Shown in pieces: positions 24,837-34,596 of a stretch of DNA of 64,000 nucleotides. The notes below the pieces were generated by a model. It searched no databases and was not told the DNA's origin. It worked only from the letters and a program-made list of their open reading frames with translations. The translations under genes and the position numbers were made by a program. Origin of the DNA: Gordonia soli NBRC 108243 (GTDB lineage: Bacteria > Actinomycetota > Actinomycetes > Mycobacteriales > Mycobacteriaceae). Each line of letters starts with the position of its first letter. The stretch's first letter is position 1. The DNA is taken from positions 1-64,000 of the forward strand of contig NZ_BANX01000033.1 of the NCBI RefSeq assembly GCF_000334455.1, given 5' to 3'.

Positions 24837-26285
24837 TCACTCCACACGTTGCAGCCCCGTCGTCTCCCCGTCATCGGTCCCCATCGCCAGGACCTCGCCG
24901 AAGCCTTCGATGAGGCACTCGGCGAACAGATCGAGGTCGGTCACCGCCGCACCGTCGGAATTGATTCCCAGACAGGCAGTTCCGTTGTGTGTGATCATCG
25001 TGGCCATCACGGCACAGCCCGGCAGCGGCCCGAACGGGAACATGCGCTCCACCTTGGCGCCGGCCACATAGGTGTCCCAGGGGATCCCGGGGACGTTGCT
25101 CGCCTGCAGGTCGTTCTGGCTGGCCGTCCCACTGAATTGCATCAACATCGATCCGGGCAGCCACGCCATCACCGAACCCAGTGTGTTGAAGATGTCGACC
25201 GCCGGCTCGTGTCGGGCGACACGCACCTGTTCGCGGATGGTGAGTACACGCTCGAAGGGGTCGGCGATGCCGACCGGACCCGCGAGGCGTCCCACTGCGA
25301 TTCGGTTCCCTCCGGCAGGATCCTCCGGGCGTCGGACCGAGATCGGGATCGCGACCGGCATGGTGTCCACCGGCGATCCCATCCGCTCGTGATAGATCCG
25401 GAATCCGCCGATCAGGCCCGCGAGGTACACGTCGTTGACCGACGCCTTCGTTGCGGCCGCGGTCGCTTTCACCTCGGCGAACGAGACCTCGAACGCACTG
25501 AACCGCCAGGAGAGGCTGCGGTGGGCCAGCAACGGCGAACCCGGCGGGCTGACGAGGCCTGCGACTCTCGGTACCGATCGTCCGTAGCGAAGAGCGGTGC
25601 TCAGCGCGCGACGCGGGTGTGCGAGCGCCCGCACTCCCTTTATCGTGGTGTCCACTCGATGCGGAATGCGACGTACTTCCTCACCCAGCTGACGCCTCAT
25701 CAGGTCGAGCGAACTGATGTTCACCGGATCCGGGCTCGGTGGCTGCGGCTTGCCCGGATTGTGCTCACGCGTCGGTGAATGCAGTTGGGCGAGACCGATG
25801 ATCGCGCCGAGCCCGTCGGTCAGGGCGTGATGCGCCTTCAGAAAGTACGCCACCTTGCCGTCGGGCAATCCCTCGATCACCGTCCCCTCCCAGGGCGGTC
25901 GAGCCGCATCCAGTGCGGTCATCGCGAGCTGCTCACACGTGACCAGCAGCTCGCGCATGCTGCCGTCACCACCGAGCCGGATGCGACGAAGATGGTAGTG
26001 CAGATCGAAGTCGGGATCGACTGCCCAACTGGGGGTTCCGGTACCGAATGGCGAGTCGACGACTCGCTGCCGGAAACGCGGCGCCATCCGACTCCCCCAC
26101 TCGTGGGCAGCCACCAGCCGATCCCAGTCCGGATCGCAATCCCAGATCTCCAACATGCATATCGTCCCGCGCATCCGACGGTCGGTGTCGCCGCGCCACA
26201 TGATCGTGTCGACCGAACTCATGTGCGGTTCGCTGGCCCACTCCAGCGGACGGTCTTCCTCTCCGGTCGCCTCCGCCTCGCTCAT
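24837..26285 (-). CDS. wax ester synthase/diacylglycerol acyltransferase (WS/DGAT)
   Basis: This is a 482-residue acyltransferase of the bacterial WS/DGAT family. The catalytic HHxxxDG motif is visible as AHHALTDGLG near residue 155. A second conserved region contains ASNVPGIPWDTYVAGAKVERMFPFGP, and MITHNGTACLGINSD is typical of the C-terminal domain. It joins acyl-CoA to diacylglycerol or a fatty alcohol to make storage lipid. ATG 26285 overlaps the HAD-PlsC stop (ATGA). The order plsB-plsC-WS/DGAT matches M. tuberculosis Rv2482c-Rv2484c. Confidence 0.88.
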   Translation of the reverse strand: MSEAEATGEEDRPLEWASEPHMSSVDTIMWRGDTDRRMRGTICMLEIWDCDPDWDRLVAAHEWGSRMAPRFRQRVVDSPFGTGTPSWAVDPDFDLHYHLRRIRLGGDGSMRELLVTCEQLAMTALDAARPPWEGTVIEGLPDGKVAYFLKAHHALTDGLGAIIGLAQLHSPTREHNPGKPQPPSPDPVNISSLDLMRRQLGEEVRRIPHRVDTTIKGVRALAHPRRALSTALRYGRSVPRVAGLVSPPGSPLLAHRSLSWRFSAFEVSFAEVKATAAATKASVNDVYLAGLIGGFRIYHERMGSPVDTMPVAIPISVRRPEDPAGGNRIAVGRLAGPVGIADPFERVLTIREQVRVARHEPAVDIFNTLGSVMAWLPGSMLMQFSGTASQNDLQASNVPGIPWDTYVAGAKVERMFPFGPLPGCAVMATMITHNGTACLGINSDGAAVTDLDLFAECLIEGFGEVLAMGTDDGETTGLQRVE

Positions 26286-27778
26286 GACCTCTTGCCCTCC
26301 TCGGGTGATACGCCCGGTCGTTCCTCGGATTCGTCGGCGAACGACGCCAGCGGCCAGTCGGCGAGGGCGGTGACGTACATCTGCCTGACCTCTTCGGCCC
26401 GGTCGCCGACCTCCTCGGCGACCCAGTCGCTCGTGTCGACCGGGGGCAGGATCATCACCTCTACGGTGCCGGGTCTGATGAGTTGTGATCCGCGCCACAT
26501 CAACTCACCGGTGTTGCGCAGCACCACCGGGACCACCGGGACACCGGCCTGCATCGCCATGTGGAACGGCCCCTTCTTGAATCGTCCGATCCGCGGCGTC
26601 GGTGAACGCGTCCCCTCCGGCGCCACCACCAGGGACATGCCGCGGTCGCGGAGAGCTGTGACAGCCGGCGCGAGCTGCTCGATGGCCCGGCCCGAATCGG
26701 CACGGTCGATGAACACCAGACCGGCCTGCTGAAGGATCTGCCCGATCACCGGAACCCGTTGAACCTCTTTCTTGGCGACGCCGGTCGCATCGGAGCGAAC
26801 CAGATTGATCATGACCGGGAGATCGAGCTTCGACTGATGATTGAAGAGGAACACGCATGGCCGGGCAGCGGTGAGGTACTCGCCACCGTCGAGGACCTGC
26901 ACCCGGATCCCGGCGAGGGCAAGGCCCACATCGGTACCGGTGGGGAGCGCCTCCACGAGCGCCTGCGGGTCCCGTCGCAGCAACCCGCTGGTGACACCGA
27001 GGGCTGCGGAGGCGAGGAACGATCCGTAGAAGGCACCGGTGCGGGCGACCATCGCGGCGCGGTTGTACGTCGGGTTCGAGAGGTCGATGATGGGCCAGCC
27101 GCGGGACTCGGCCTCTGCGCGCAGGATTCGGCGCGGTGATATCGCGGCCGGATGCCCCACCGACTCCAGGTAAGGGATGTCCTCGTTGCCGTCGCTGTAG
27201 GCGAAGGATGCCGACAGATCGATGCCGTGATCGCGCGCGAGCGTCCGAACGGCCGCGGCCTTACCCGGACCCCACAGAGGTCGACCTCGAATGTTGCCGG
27301 TGACGACGCCGTCGACCACTTCGACATCGGTGGCGAGCGCGAAGTCGGCCTCGATCTCGCGTGCGATCGGTTCGATCTGGAACCTCGTCGCCGATGACGC
27401 GATCACGATGGTGTGACCCATCTCCCGGTGTGCGCGGAGTATCTGCCACATCTGTGGTCGGAGTTTGGCTGCCGTCTCGTACTTGAAGAGGTGCTCGCCG
27501 AACTCGATGAGTTCGGCGTACGTCTTTCCGGCGAAGGTGGGCCGCGTCGCCTCGAGGACCTCTGCGTAGTCCTGTTCGGACACGACACCACGTAGGCCGA
27601 TGAGGAGGAAGTCGCCGAGTTCACCGAACCCGAATTCCATGCTCCGCAGCCGCGCCCGCATTATGGCCGCCGCAGAGAACCCCTCGATCAGGGTGCCGTC
27701 GTAGTCGAAGAGTGCGGCGACCTGCTTGCCGGTCGGAGCGGATCGAATCGCCCGCATCCGGTCCGAGAAGGGACTCAC
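26282..27778 (-). CDS. plsC: HAD-IB phosphatase / PlsC acyltransferase fusion
   Basis: This is a 498-residue two-domain protein. Residues about 20-215 are a HAD-IB phosphatase-like domain (FDYDGTLIEGFSAA, IASSATRFQIEPIA, YSDGNEDIPYLE). Residues about 290-460 are a PlsC 1-acylglycerol-3-phosphate acyltransferase, with FNHQSKLDLPV (NHxxxxD) and VAPEGTRSP. It could acylate lysophosphatidate and perhaps dephosphorylate phosphatidate, linking PlsB to WS/DGAT. It resembles M. tuberculosis Rv2483c. The start is GTG 27778, overlapping the PlsB stop as GTGA. Confidence 0.87.
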   Translation of the reverse strand: MSPFSDRMRAIRSAPTGKQVAALFDYDGTLIEGFSAAAIMRARLRSMEFGFGELGDFLLIGLRGVVSEQDYAEVLEATRPTFAGKTYAELIEFGEHLFKYETAAKLRPQMWQILRAHREMGHTIVIASSATRFQIEPIAREIEADFALATDVEVVDGVVTGNIRGRPLWGPGKAAAVRTLARDHGIDLSASFAYSDGNEDIPYLESVGHPAAISPRRILRAEAESRGWPIIDLSNPTYNRAAMVARTGAFYGSFLASAALGVTSGLLRRDPQALVEALPTGTDVGLALAGIRVQVLDGGEYLTAARPCVFLFNHQSKLDLPVMINLVRSDATGVAKKEVQRVPVIGQILQQAGLVFIDRADSGRAIEQLAPAVTALRDRGMSLVVAPEGTRSPTPRIGRFKKGPFHMAMQAGVPVVPVVLRNTGELMWRGSQLIRPGTVEVMILPPVDTSDWVAEEVGDRAEEVRQMYVTALADWPLASFADESEERPGVSPEEGKRS

Positions 27779-30078
27779 GGCGTGTCCTTCGACCAGAGCC
27801 CCGGCTGGATCTCCTCGATGGAGGCGATTCGTGCCAGCCGTTTCCGCATGTCCTCGACCTCGTCGAGCCAGGCGTGTCGAGCGGCCGACACGTCCTCGAT
27901 GTCCTCGCCATGGATCAGTCCACGGATGTCGGCCAGCTGATAGCACCCCTCGTAGAGGTCCTTCGAGACCGAATCCTTGCTGCGGACCACCCCCTGCAAG
28001 GACATCTGCCGGCCCAGTCCCAGGCAGTCCGTGATCAGGTCGTCCTTGTCTCGGGCGGTGGTTCCCAGCTCGACGAGCCGGGTCGAGAACACGAGCTGCG
28101 CATCGAAGAACGGTTGCAGCGTGCGACGCGCCAGGAGCGCTCCGGTGTGGCCGTGCAGGACCTCGTACGTCCACTCCTGTGTCGGCACGACTGCACGCCA
28201 GCCGGGCGCGAGGAGGTCGAGTTCGGTGCCGAGGCGGTGCAGGAACTCCTTCTTTGCGGGAAAGAAGAACTCGAACTTGAGCAGGTCCCGCACTCGCAGC
28301 GCCTCGCGTTGAGAGGCCTCGAGGAGTCCCTCGTGGATCTCGACGCCCTCGTCGGTAGCGGTCGCTTCGGCCTGCTCGACACCGGCCCGGACCACCCCCT
28401 CCGCGACAGCGAGCATGCTGACCTCCACGATTGCGCGGTCGACGAAGTGATGTAGGGCGCCGTTGCGGTAGTACGCGGCGACCGCGTGGTTGTTGGGCAC
28501 GATCGACCAGACCGGCTCGGAGCCACCGTCGAAACAACTCACGACACCATTGCTCGCCAAGACCCGCAGGGTCTGGGTCAAGCCGATCCCCCGACATTGC
28601 GTCGGATCGGGTCCGGGCAGGTCCCGACGGGAGATGTAATCGAGCAGGGGCGCGAGGATCGCCTCGATCTCCGCAAGCGTGAAGGCGCGGTCCTGCGCGC
28701 CGAGCAGTGCAAAGCCCGCCAGTGACGTCGCCGAGATGGGAGTCGCCGAGTTGATCTCATCCATCACGCGGAAGGCGACCTTCTCGAGTCGGGCGCGACC
28801 TTCACCGGCGTCGTCGAGTGCGGTCCGCAGCGAGATCGGCGTGCCGAATCGAACCCTGGCCTCCCCCAGATAGTTTCGTTGCGCCTTTGCGTAGCGCAGC
28901 AGCCATGCGACACCTTCGGGCTTCTTGGTGCCGCCGGCGTCCTCGGCGGCCATCGCCCCGATCTCCTGGAGTTGGTCGTACACGATCGATGTCGGGACGA
29001 TGGTCACGTCGGCGTCCTCGAGCTGACCGACCGCGTCGACCACGTAGGTCAGCAGCCCGAGCTTCGGTTTGCGCAGTTTGCCTGTGCGGCTTCGGCCGCC
29101 CTCGATGTACCACTCGAGGTTGAACCGCTTCTCGACGATGTACGCGAGGTAGGAACGCATCGCGAACTTGTAGACCGGATCGGCGCCGAACTTCCGACGG
29201 ATGAAGATCATCCCGGCGCGACGCGCCACCGGTCCCACCGGCCAGAACGACAGGTTGTTGCCACCCAGGACCAGGTTCGGTGGGAAGTCGTTGTCGCGGA
29301 GCACTTTCGCGAGTACCAGCGGATCGACATACGACCGGTGGGACGGCAGGAAGACCAGACCGGTCGACTTGTTCAGCGTCCGCAAGGTGTTGAGATTCTT
29401 GACGTCGACCGTCACATTCCAGGCTCGTTCGTGCAGTCGGTCGAACGTGGCCGAGAACACGTCATCCATCAGTCGGCTCTGCGTCGCGACGAACGTCGAC
29501 AGCTTCTCGGTGGCCTCGGCGACGACCGCATCGGTGGGTCGGCCGAGCTCTTCGGCAAGGTTGGCCGCGGAGGTCCGGAACCTCGAGGAACTGCTGATCT
29601 GCTCTGCGACCAGACGTGGCACCTTGTACCGGTCGCCGACGATCTGACGCTCGGCCCGCTCGGCCGACATCGACGCCTGGAATACGACGAACTCGCCGAA
29701 GGGCGCACCGTCGGCCTGCGACCGTGCGTACCGCTCACGCAACTCGGCGATGGTGGCGGGTGCACCCTCCACGACACGGAGACTGTCGGGCCGTCGGCGG
29801 CGGATCAGTGGCTGGACGACCCCGAGCGGACGCCGGGGATTGGAGAGGACGAGTACGTCGCCGAGCGTCACGCGACGCTCGCCTTGACGAACCGCCGGTA
29901 GCCACACCGCTCTGACCGGCACCAGAAGAGTGTTCGGGGGCAGCGTGTCGAAGTCGACACCGGCCGAGGTGATCACCTCGGCGTGCGGATACCGCTCCGA
30001 GACCCACTCCGTGACCGCGCGGATCTCGCACGACGTACGTGCTTTGGTCAGGACCATCACCGGGTCGGTCACTCGCAT
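27775..30078 (-). CDS. plsB: glycerol-3-phosphate 1-O-acyltransferase
   Basis: This 767-residue protein is the usual length for actinobacterial PlsB. The acyltransferase core shows block I FLPSHRSYVDP (HxxxxD), block II GMIFIRR, block III YIEGGRSRTGK and block IV VTIVPTSIVYDQL. It acylates sn-glycerol-3-phosphate at position 1, the first step of glycerolipid synthesis, at the membrane. It is the first gene of a three-gene, overlap-coupled lipid operon. ATG 30078 is preceded by a purine-rich AGGATGAGGTG. It resembles M. tuberculosis PlsB2 (Rv2482c). Confidence 0.9.
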   Translation of the reverse strand: MRVTDPVMVLTKARTSCEIRAVTEWVSERYPHAEVITSAGVDFDTLPPNTLLVPVRAVWLPAVRQGERRVTLGDVLVLSNPRRPLGVVQPLIRRRRPDSLRVVEGAPATIAELRERYARSQADGAPFGEFVVFQASMSAERAERQIVGDRYKVPRLVAEQISSSSRFRTSAANLAEELGRPTDAVVAEATEKLSTFVATQSRLMDDVFSATFDRLHERAWNVTVDVKNLNTLRTLNKSTGLVFLPSHRSYVDPLVLAKVLRDNDFPPNLVLGGNNLSFWPVGPVARRAGMIFIRRKFGADPVYKFAMRSYLAYIVEKRFNLEWYIEGGRSRTGKLRKPKLGLLTYVVDAVGQLEDADVTIVPTSIVYDQLQEIGAMAAEDAGGTKKPEGVAWLLRYAKAQRNYLGEARVRFGTPISLRTALDDAGEGRARLEKVAFRVMDEINSATPISATSLAGFALLGAQDRAFTLAEIEAILAPLLDYISRRDLPGPDPTQCRGIGLTQTLRVLASNGVVSCFDGGSEPVWSIVPNNHAVAAYYRNGALHHFVDRAIVEVSMLAVAEGVVRAGVEQAEATATDEGVEIHEGLLEASQREALRVRDLLKFEFFFPAKKEFLHRLGTELDLLAPGWRAVVPTQEWTYEVLHGHTGALLARRTLQPFFDAQLVFSTRLVELGTTARDKDDLITDCLGLGRQMSLQGVVRSKDSVSKDLYEGCYQLADIRGLIHGEDIEDVSAARHAWLDEVEDMRKRLARIASIEEIQPGLWSKDTP

Positions 30079-30259
30079 CACCTCATCCTCACCTCGCCGA
30101 GCCACGTGCCGACGACTCACGTCTTCGGAACCTCGGGCAGCCTCATTGTGTCGCGGTGGCATCGAGTGAGGGCCGGATTCGGCGAGGACGATTCTCGGTC
30201 CGATCGAGTCGATCGTCGTCGCATCGGCCTCGTCGCGGGCAGAGTTCTGCCCGACCAAC

Positions 30260-31714
30260 TCATCGTGGCGGCGGAAGGAAGCCGCCGAGCTGGTCTTCGA
30301 GGAGTTCGGCGAGCCTAATCGTGGTGCGGTCGCCGAAGAGCGGGCCGACGAGCTGAACACCGACCGGCAGACCTTCCGCAGACGGCCCGGTCGGTATGGC
30401 GGTGGCGGGGAGGCCCGGCATGGTGGCGAGCCCGGCCCAGACCAGTTGGTCGAAGAACGGGAACTCCACTCCGTCGACGTCGATTCGACGACCCAGCAGG
30501 TCGAGGTCGTGATGGTGCGGGAACGCCGGAGTCGGCGTGATCGGACAGACCACCACATCGAACTCGTCGAACAGGGTGCGCCACGCCTGTCGATGGATCT
30601 CACGGCAACGGTCGGCCACCATCCAGTCGCGATGAGTGCACACCATCGCTCGCCAGCGGGCCGCAGTGAGGCTGTCATCGTCGGGGCTGAGCTCAGCCGC
30701 GCGCCGAGTCAACTGTTCGTATGTCTCGACCGGGAATCGTGCCGTCGCGCCGGAGAACATCAATTGCGCATACAGTCGTCCGGCCTCGGCCAGATCCGGC
30801 AACAACGGGGTACGGTGCTCGACCCGTGCTCCGCCGGCGGTGAGCACATCGGCGACGCGGTGTACAGCTGCGCGAACCGACGCCCCGGTCGTGATGCAGG
30901 GATGGTCGTCGAGCACCAGCACCCGGAAGTCCCCCAGGGTCCGATAACGAGCGGGTGGCAACGTGACCTCATGTGCGACACCGAACGTCAGTGGATCGGG
31001 GCCGGCCATCACGTCGAGCAGGAGCGTGAGGTCGCGGGCCGTCCGTGCCATCGGGCCCACCACCGCCAGGTCGGCTTCGATCGGCAAGGCGGCTTCGGGA
31101 GGTGGTGTCATGCCGCGCATCGCGGCCAGCCCCAGAGTCGGCTTGTGCGCGTAGATTCCGCAGAAGTGTGCAGGTGTGCGGAGTGATCCGCCCATGTCCG
31201 AACCGATGGACAGCGCACCGAAACCGCAGGCGAGTGCAGCGGCTGATCCGCCGGAGGATCCACCCGACGTCCGCTCGAGGTTCCACGGGTTGTTCGTGGT
31301 GCCGTAGATCTGGTTGAAGGTCTGCAGATCCTGGAGCCCCAGAGGCACATTCGTCTTGCCGAGAACGACGGCGCCGGCTGCCTTCAGCCGGGCCACCTGG
31401 ACCGCGTCGTCGGTCGGCACGAAGTCGCGGTACTGCGGCATGCCCCAGGTGGTCGGCATCCCGGAGATGTTGTAGGACTCCTTGACCGTCACCGGAATTC
31501 CCAGGAGGGGATGATCCGCACCGTCGGCGCGGGCGAGATCGGCCGCGCGGGCTGCGGCGCGTGCCCGCTCGAAGTCGGGTACGCAAATGGCGTTGATCAA
31601 TCCATCGCCCTGCTCGATCGCGGAGATCGCCAGGTCGGTCAGTTCGATCGAAGTCACATCACCGGCTCGTAGAGCGGTCCGTTGCTGCCATGCCGGTCGA
31701 AGGTTCCAGTCCAT
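30260..31714 (-). CDS. amidase-signature family hydrolase
   Basis: The protein has 484 residues of the amidase-signature family. Catalytic residues are visible: Lys in GIPVTVKESYN, the Gly/Ser-rich core RTSGGSSGGSAAAL with the cis-Ser in GSDMGGSLRTPA downstream. It hydrolyses a carboxamide or related bond; the substrate is not predictable. ATG 31714 was chosen over upstream starts because similarity begins at MDWNLRPAWQQ. It is monocistronic as far as can be seen, 180 bases downstream of the plsB promoter region. Confidence 0.85.
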   Translation of the reverse strand: MDWNLRPAWQQRTALRAGDVTSIELTDLAISAIEQGDGLINAICVPDFERARAAARAADLARADGADHPLLGIPVTVKESYNISGMPTTWGMPQYRDFVPTDDAVQVARLKAAGAVVLGKTNVPLGLQDLQTFNQIYGTTNNPWNLERTSGGSSGGSAAALACGFGALSIGSDMGGSLRTPAHFCGIYAHKPTLGLAAMRGMTPPPEAALPIEADLAVVGPMARTARDLTLLLDVMAGPDPLTFGVAHEVTLPPARYRTLGDFRVLVLDDHPCITTGASVRAAVHRVADVLTAGGARVEHRTPLLPDLAEAGRLYAQLMFSGATARFPVETYEQLTRRAAELSPDDDSLTAARWRAMVCTHRDWMVADRCREIHRQAWRTLFDEFDVVVCPITPTPAFPHHHDLDLLGRRIDVDGVEFPFFDQLVWAGLATMPGLPATAIPTGPSAEGLPVGVQLVGPLFGDRTTIRLAELLEDQLGGFLPPPR

Positions 31715-31951
31715 GCGGTTGACGCTAACCGCATGTGGCGAGAGCCATAAAACCTCTTTCGGCGCAACAGAAATCATGCCGTGAACTTCACGCCATCGGG
31801 TGCGTACTCCATGGCGGAGATGGGTCTCGGGCATCGATGGACATCGACGCGGGCGCGTCCGGCCCGCGCGGGTGATGGAACACCCGCGTGCGCACGGGTG
31901 ACTCGCATTCGGTCACAGCGTCACCCGCTGTGGACGAGTGCGTGGGACCGG

Positions 31952-32434
31952 TCAGCTGACTCCGAGCGAATCCACCACGGCGGCGATCCTCCGCACGCGG
32001 GTCGCATCTTGCTTGGCGTCCGCGACCGACCGCGCATGTTCTTTTCGCCGCGACGGCGACAGGGCCTCGAAGGCAGCTCGGACTCGAGGGTCCGCATCGA
32101 GGGCGGCTGCCAACTCGGGTGGCACCATGATCTCGCGTGGCGCGAGGTCTGCCTCGATGACGACGTCGACGGTGTCGCCCGCCTCCACACCCAACTGCCC
32201 GCGAACGCTCTTGTTCAGTCCGAGAAGGTTCTCGCCGCCCATGCGTCCGATACGCCCCTCGATCGATTGTGTCCCGATCGTGAACCGCACCGGTGGAGTC
32301 TTCGTCGGCGCGCCCAGAGACGCGACCTGATCGTCGGTGAGGACTATGGCCGCAGCGGGGCCACGCTTCTGCAGCACCACGGTCAGGTGCAGCGAGTTGT
32401 CGGTCACGCGATCACCATAGCGACTTCGGGCCAT
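31952..32434 (-). CDS. YdeI/DUF1905-type protein (OmdA-like C-terminus)
   Basis: This 160-residue protein has a DUF1905-like beta domain (residues about 15-95, with LTVVLQKRGPAAAIVLTDDQV and MGGENLLGLNKSVRGQLGVEAGDTVDVVIE). It is followed by the YdeI/OmpD-associated helical tail, with PPELAAALDADPRVRAAFEALSPSRRKEH. Some relatives are called bacteriocin-protection proteins; the biochemical role is unclear. A GTG nine codons in is an alternative start. Confidence 0.75.
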   Translation of the reverse strand: MARSRYGDRVTDNSLHLTVVLQKRGPAAAIVLTDDQVASLGAPTKTPPVRFTIGTQSIEGRIGRMGGENLLGLNKSVRGQLGVEAGDTVDVVIEADLAPREIMVPPELAAALDADPRVRAAFEALSPSRRKEHARSVADAKQDATRVRRIAAVVDSLGVS

Positions 32435-32594
32435 CGAGACGCTCGAAGCGGACCTACTTGCCCGAGAACTGAGGATCTGGGTCAGCCCGAGTCGATCTCT
32501 CGGTCGGTGGGTGTGAGGTGAGGACGGCCGTGGCCGACAATCGGTACGTCAGCCGCCATCCGCGCGAACTGAGCGGGTCTGTGTGTCGATCGGA

Positions 32595-33521
32595 TCAGAC
32601 GTCGAGCGGCACGAAGATCCGGTCCGACAACACTTCTCGTCCGGCGTTCCGCGCGGTTCGCGACGAGGCAGTGTTGCGATGATCGATCGCGCCGATGAGG
32701 AGGCGGTCTCGGTCGCCGGCGAAGCGATGTGCCCAGAGTCGCCGCGCCGCTGCCGCGAAACCGTGCCCCCGTGCAGACGAGTGCACAGCCTCGTCGGTCA
32801 CGACGTCTCCGGTGATCCAGTCCACGCTTCCCGGCGCGACGGCCAGGGCACCGACGATCGATTTGTCGACCACTATGGCGTGGAGGAATGTCGCTTCGTG
32901 CCACTCCACGAGTTGCTGGAGTCCGGAATGGTGCATCGATTCGGCAAGGTCGGGTTGGGCCGCTTCGAGGACCTCCCGGGCATCGGCGATGATTCTGCAC
33001 GCATCGTCGATGTCATCGAACTCCTCGAGACGCACCCCGGCTGCCGGGGCGGCGATCTCCCCATGTCTGGCCCCGAGGATGGATACGTCGGGTAGCGCGG
33101 ACGGGAATCGATCGCCCGATGCGGGTTCGGTCCGCAAGCGCAGGTGTCTCGGCCGGAACAGCGACCACTCGTGGGCGACACAATCGACGAGATGGGTGAG
33201 GTCATCGAAGGTGTGGGCGATCACCTCCACGAACGGGCGCGAGAGATTGCGGTTGTAGAAGCGGATTCCGCCGAGGAGTCGACCCCGACGGGTGGTCAGT
33301 AGTCGATGAGTGAAGTCGATGGTTGCGGCTCCCGGCCATGCGATGTGGTCGCTGAACGTCGCACCGAACCCGGTGTCGTCGACGACATCACGCTGGGTGT
33401 CCAACCACTCGGCGAGCACCCGCGACCCTCGATCCCCGAGCAGGTGGGTGGCGAGTTCTCGATCGTGCTCGAGGGACGACCAGCGGTTCCAGTCGGAGGT
33501 CACGATCGACACCGTAGACAC
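32595..33521 (-). CDS. GNAT-family N-acetyltransferase
   Basis: This is a 308-residue protein whose C-terminal half carries the GNAT core: AIVVDKSIVGALAVAP, then VVTDEAVHSSARGHGFAAAARRLWAHR for the acetyl-CoA pyrophosphate loop, and DHRNTASSRTARNAG at the end. The N-terminal 150 residues resemble a second, degenerate GNAT unit, as in other two-domain members. The acceptor is unknown. No operon partner is evident. Confidence 0.75.
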   Translation of the reverse strand: MSTVSIVTSDWNRWSSLEHDRELATHLLGDRGSRVLAEWLDTQRDVVDDTGFGATFSDHIAWPGAATIDFTHRLLTTRRGRLLGGIRFYNRNLSRPFVEVIAHTFDDLTHLVDCVAHEWSLFRPRHLRLRTEPASGDRFPSALPDVSILGARHGEIAAPAAGVRLEEFDDIDDACRIIADAREVLEAAQPDLAESMHHSGLQQLVEWHEATFLHAIVVDKSIVGALAVAPGSVDWITGDVVTDEAVHSSARGHGFAAAARRLWAHRFAGDRDRLLIGAIDHRNTASSRTARNAGREVLSDRIFVPLDV

Positions 33522-33689
33522 GACTGCGGTCCGATCGCGAACGATTTCCTCTCGTGACGCGCCCGATCCGGACCGGATCTAGTGCGCCGGCTCGCGATGA
33601 TGGCGGATTGCGTCTTTCGACCACCGATGAATTCGACTGCCGACGACTGTCTGTCATGGTGATACGACGCAGGCGAACAGGAGCGATCG

Positions 33690-33980
33690 ATGATCATCGT
33701 TGCGGGCCATCTACTCGTCGACCGGCATGCGCGAGCCGGCTACCTCGACGGCTGCCGGGCCGTGGTGGAGCAGGCGCGGGCCGCCGAAGGGTGCCTCGAC
33801 TTCGCGATATCGCCTGATCTGCTCGATGACGGACGAATCAACGTGTACGAGCGCTGGCGGGATGCGGACTCCCTGCATGCCTTCCGCGGCAGTGGGCCGT
33901 CGGATGAGCAGTCCGGCGAGATCGCGAGCGCCGACGTCCGTGAGTTCGACACCGACGCCGGACGCCCCGCGGGTGGTTGA
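33690..33980 (+). CDS. antibiotic-biosynthesis-monooxygenase (ABM) domain protein
   Basis: A 96-residue ferredoxin-like ABM domain: MIIVAGHLLVD, ARAGYLDGCRAVVEQARAAEGCLDFAISPD, then INVYERWRDADSLHAFR. Such small dimeric proteins oxidise quinols or degrade small reactive compounds, often without a cofactor. It probably acts in the cytoplasm as an accessory detoxifying enzyme. The downstream DksA-type gene begins about 80 bases later on the same strand. Confidence 0.8.
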   Translation: MIIVAGHLLVDRHARAGYLDGCRAVVEQARAAEGCLDFAISPDLLDDGRINVYERWRDADSLHAFRGSGPSDEQSGEIASADVREFDTDAGRPAGG

Positions 33981-34059
33981 TCGTCTGATCAGACATCGCC
34001 GTCGGAGGGCCGGCGTACAAAGAGACGATGACGCGCCAGACCACTTGGGTGGACCCGAG

Positions 34060-34428
34060 GTGACCTCCTCAGGAGGCGAGTCGCGTGACGCCCTCGCAGA
34101 CGAACGTGCGCGAACCCTGGCGTTGGTCGAGTCACTGTCGGAGCGCCTGGCAGCTGTCGTCGAAGCGTCCGCTGATGCTGCCGCGGACGACGAGCACGAT
34201 CCGGAGGGAACCACGCTCGCGGTGGAGCGCGGTCACCTGGTCGCCCAGGTCGAGCGATCCCGCGCCCGGCTCGATGAGATCGACCACGCGCTCGGTCGCT
34301 TCGATCGCGGCGCGTACGGCACCTGCGAGACGTGCGGTCGTCCCATCGGAGCCGACCGCCTGGAGGTTCTTCCCGCGGCCAGGCAGTGTGTCGACTGTGC
34401 GATCCGACGTCCGTCGACCCGCTGGTGA
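34060..34428 (+). CDS. DksA/TraR-type zinc-finger protein
   Basis: This 122-residue protein has an N-terminal helical region (residues about 10-80, probable coiled coil). A C-terminal four-cysteine zinc finger follows, YGTCETCGRPIGADRLEVLPAARQCVDCAIR. These proteins bind the RNA polymerase secondary channel or act as zinc-finger adaptors. GTG 34060 is used as the start because the region upstream in the frame does not look coding and GGGTGGA lies before it. A CTG or another start cannot be excluded. Confidence 0.75.
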   Translation: MTSSGGESRDALADERARTLALVESLSERLAAVVEASADAAADDEHDPEGTTLAVERGHLVAQVERSRARLDEIDHALGRFDRGAYGTCETCGRPIGADRLEVLPAARQCVDCAIRRPSTRW

Positions 34429-34506
34429 GGATCGGCGCCTGCGAACTCGTCGCCACCGCCTGATCCCCCAGCTGTGACCACCGTCGATCAATCGAGACCG
34501 ATTCGT

Positions 34507-34556
34507 CCCGATTGCACTATTTGTCCGGGAACCTCAAGTCGCACAGCGCAATCGGG
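34507..34556. promoter_or_regulatory. inverted repeat and promoter region of amtB
   Basis: CCCGATTGC (34507-34515) and GCAATCGGG (34548-34556) are perfect 9-bp inverted arms 32 bases apart. They are followed at once by a TATAGA -10-like hexamer (34559-34564), about 30 bases before the AmtB start. No recognisable GlnR or AmtR box was seen. The arms could bind a nitrogen regulator or form an mRNA leader structure. Confidence 0.35.
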
Positions 34557-34596
34557 CCTATAGACTTCCGACGCTCGCTTACGACGGAAGGCCACC

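Noticed and set aside
27775..30678. Extension of the plsB frame upstream to 30678
   Set aside because: The added 200 residues are antisense to the amidase gene and not protein-like; ATG 30078 has the expected start.
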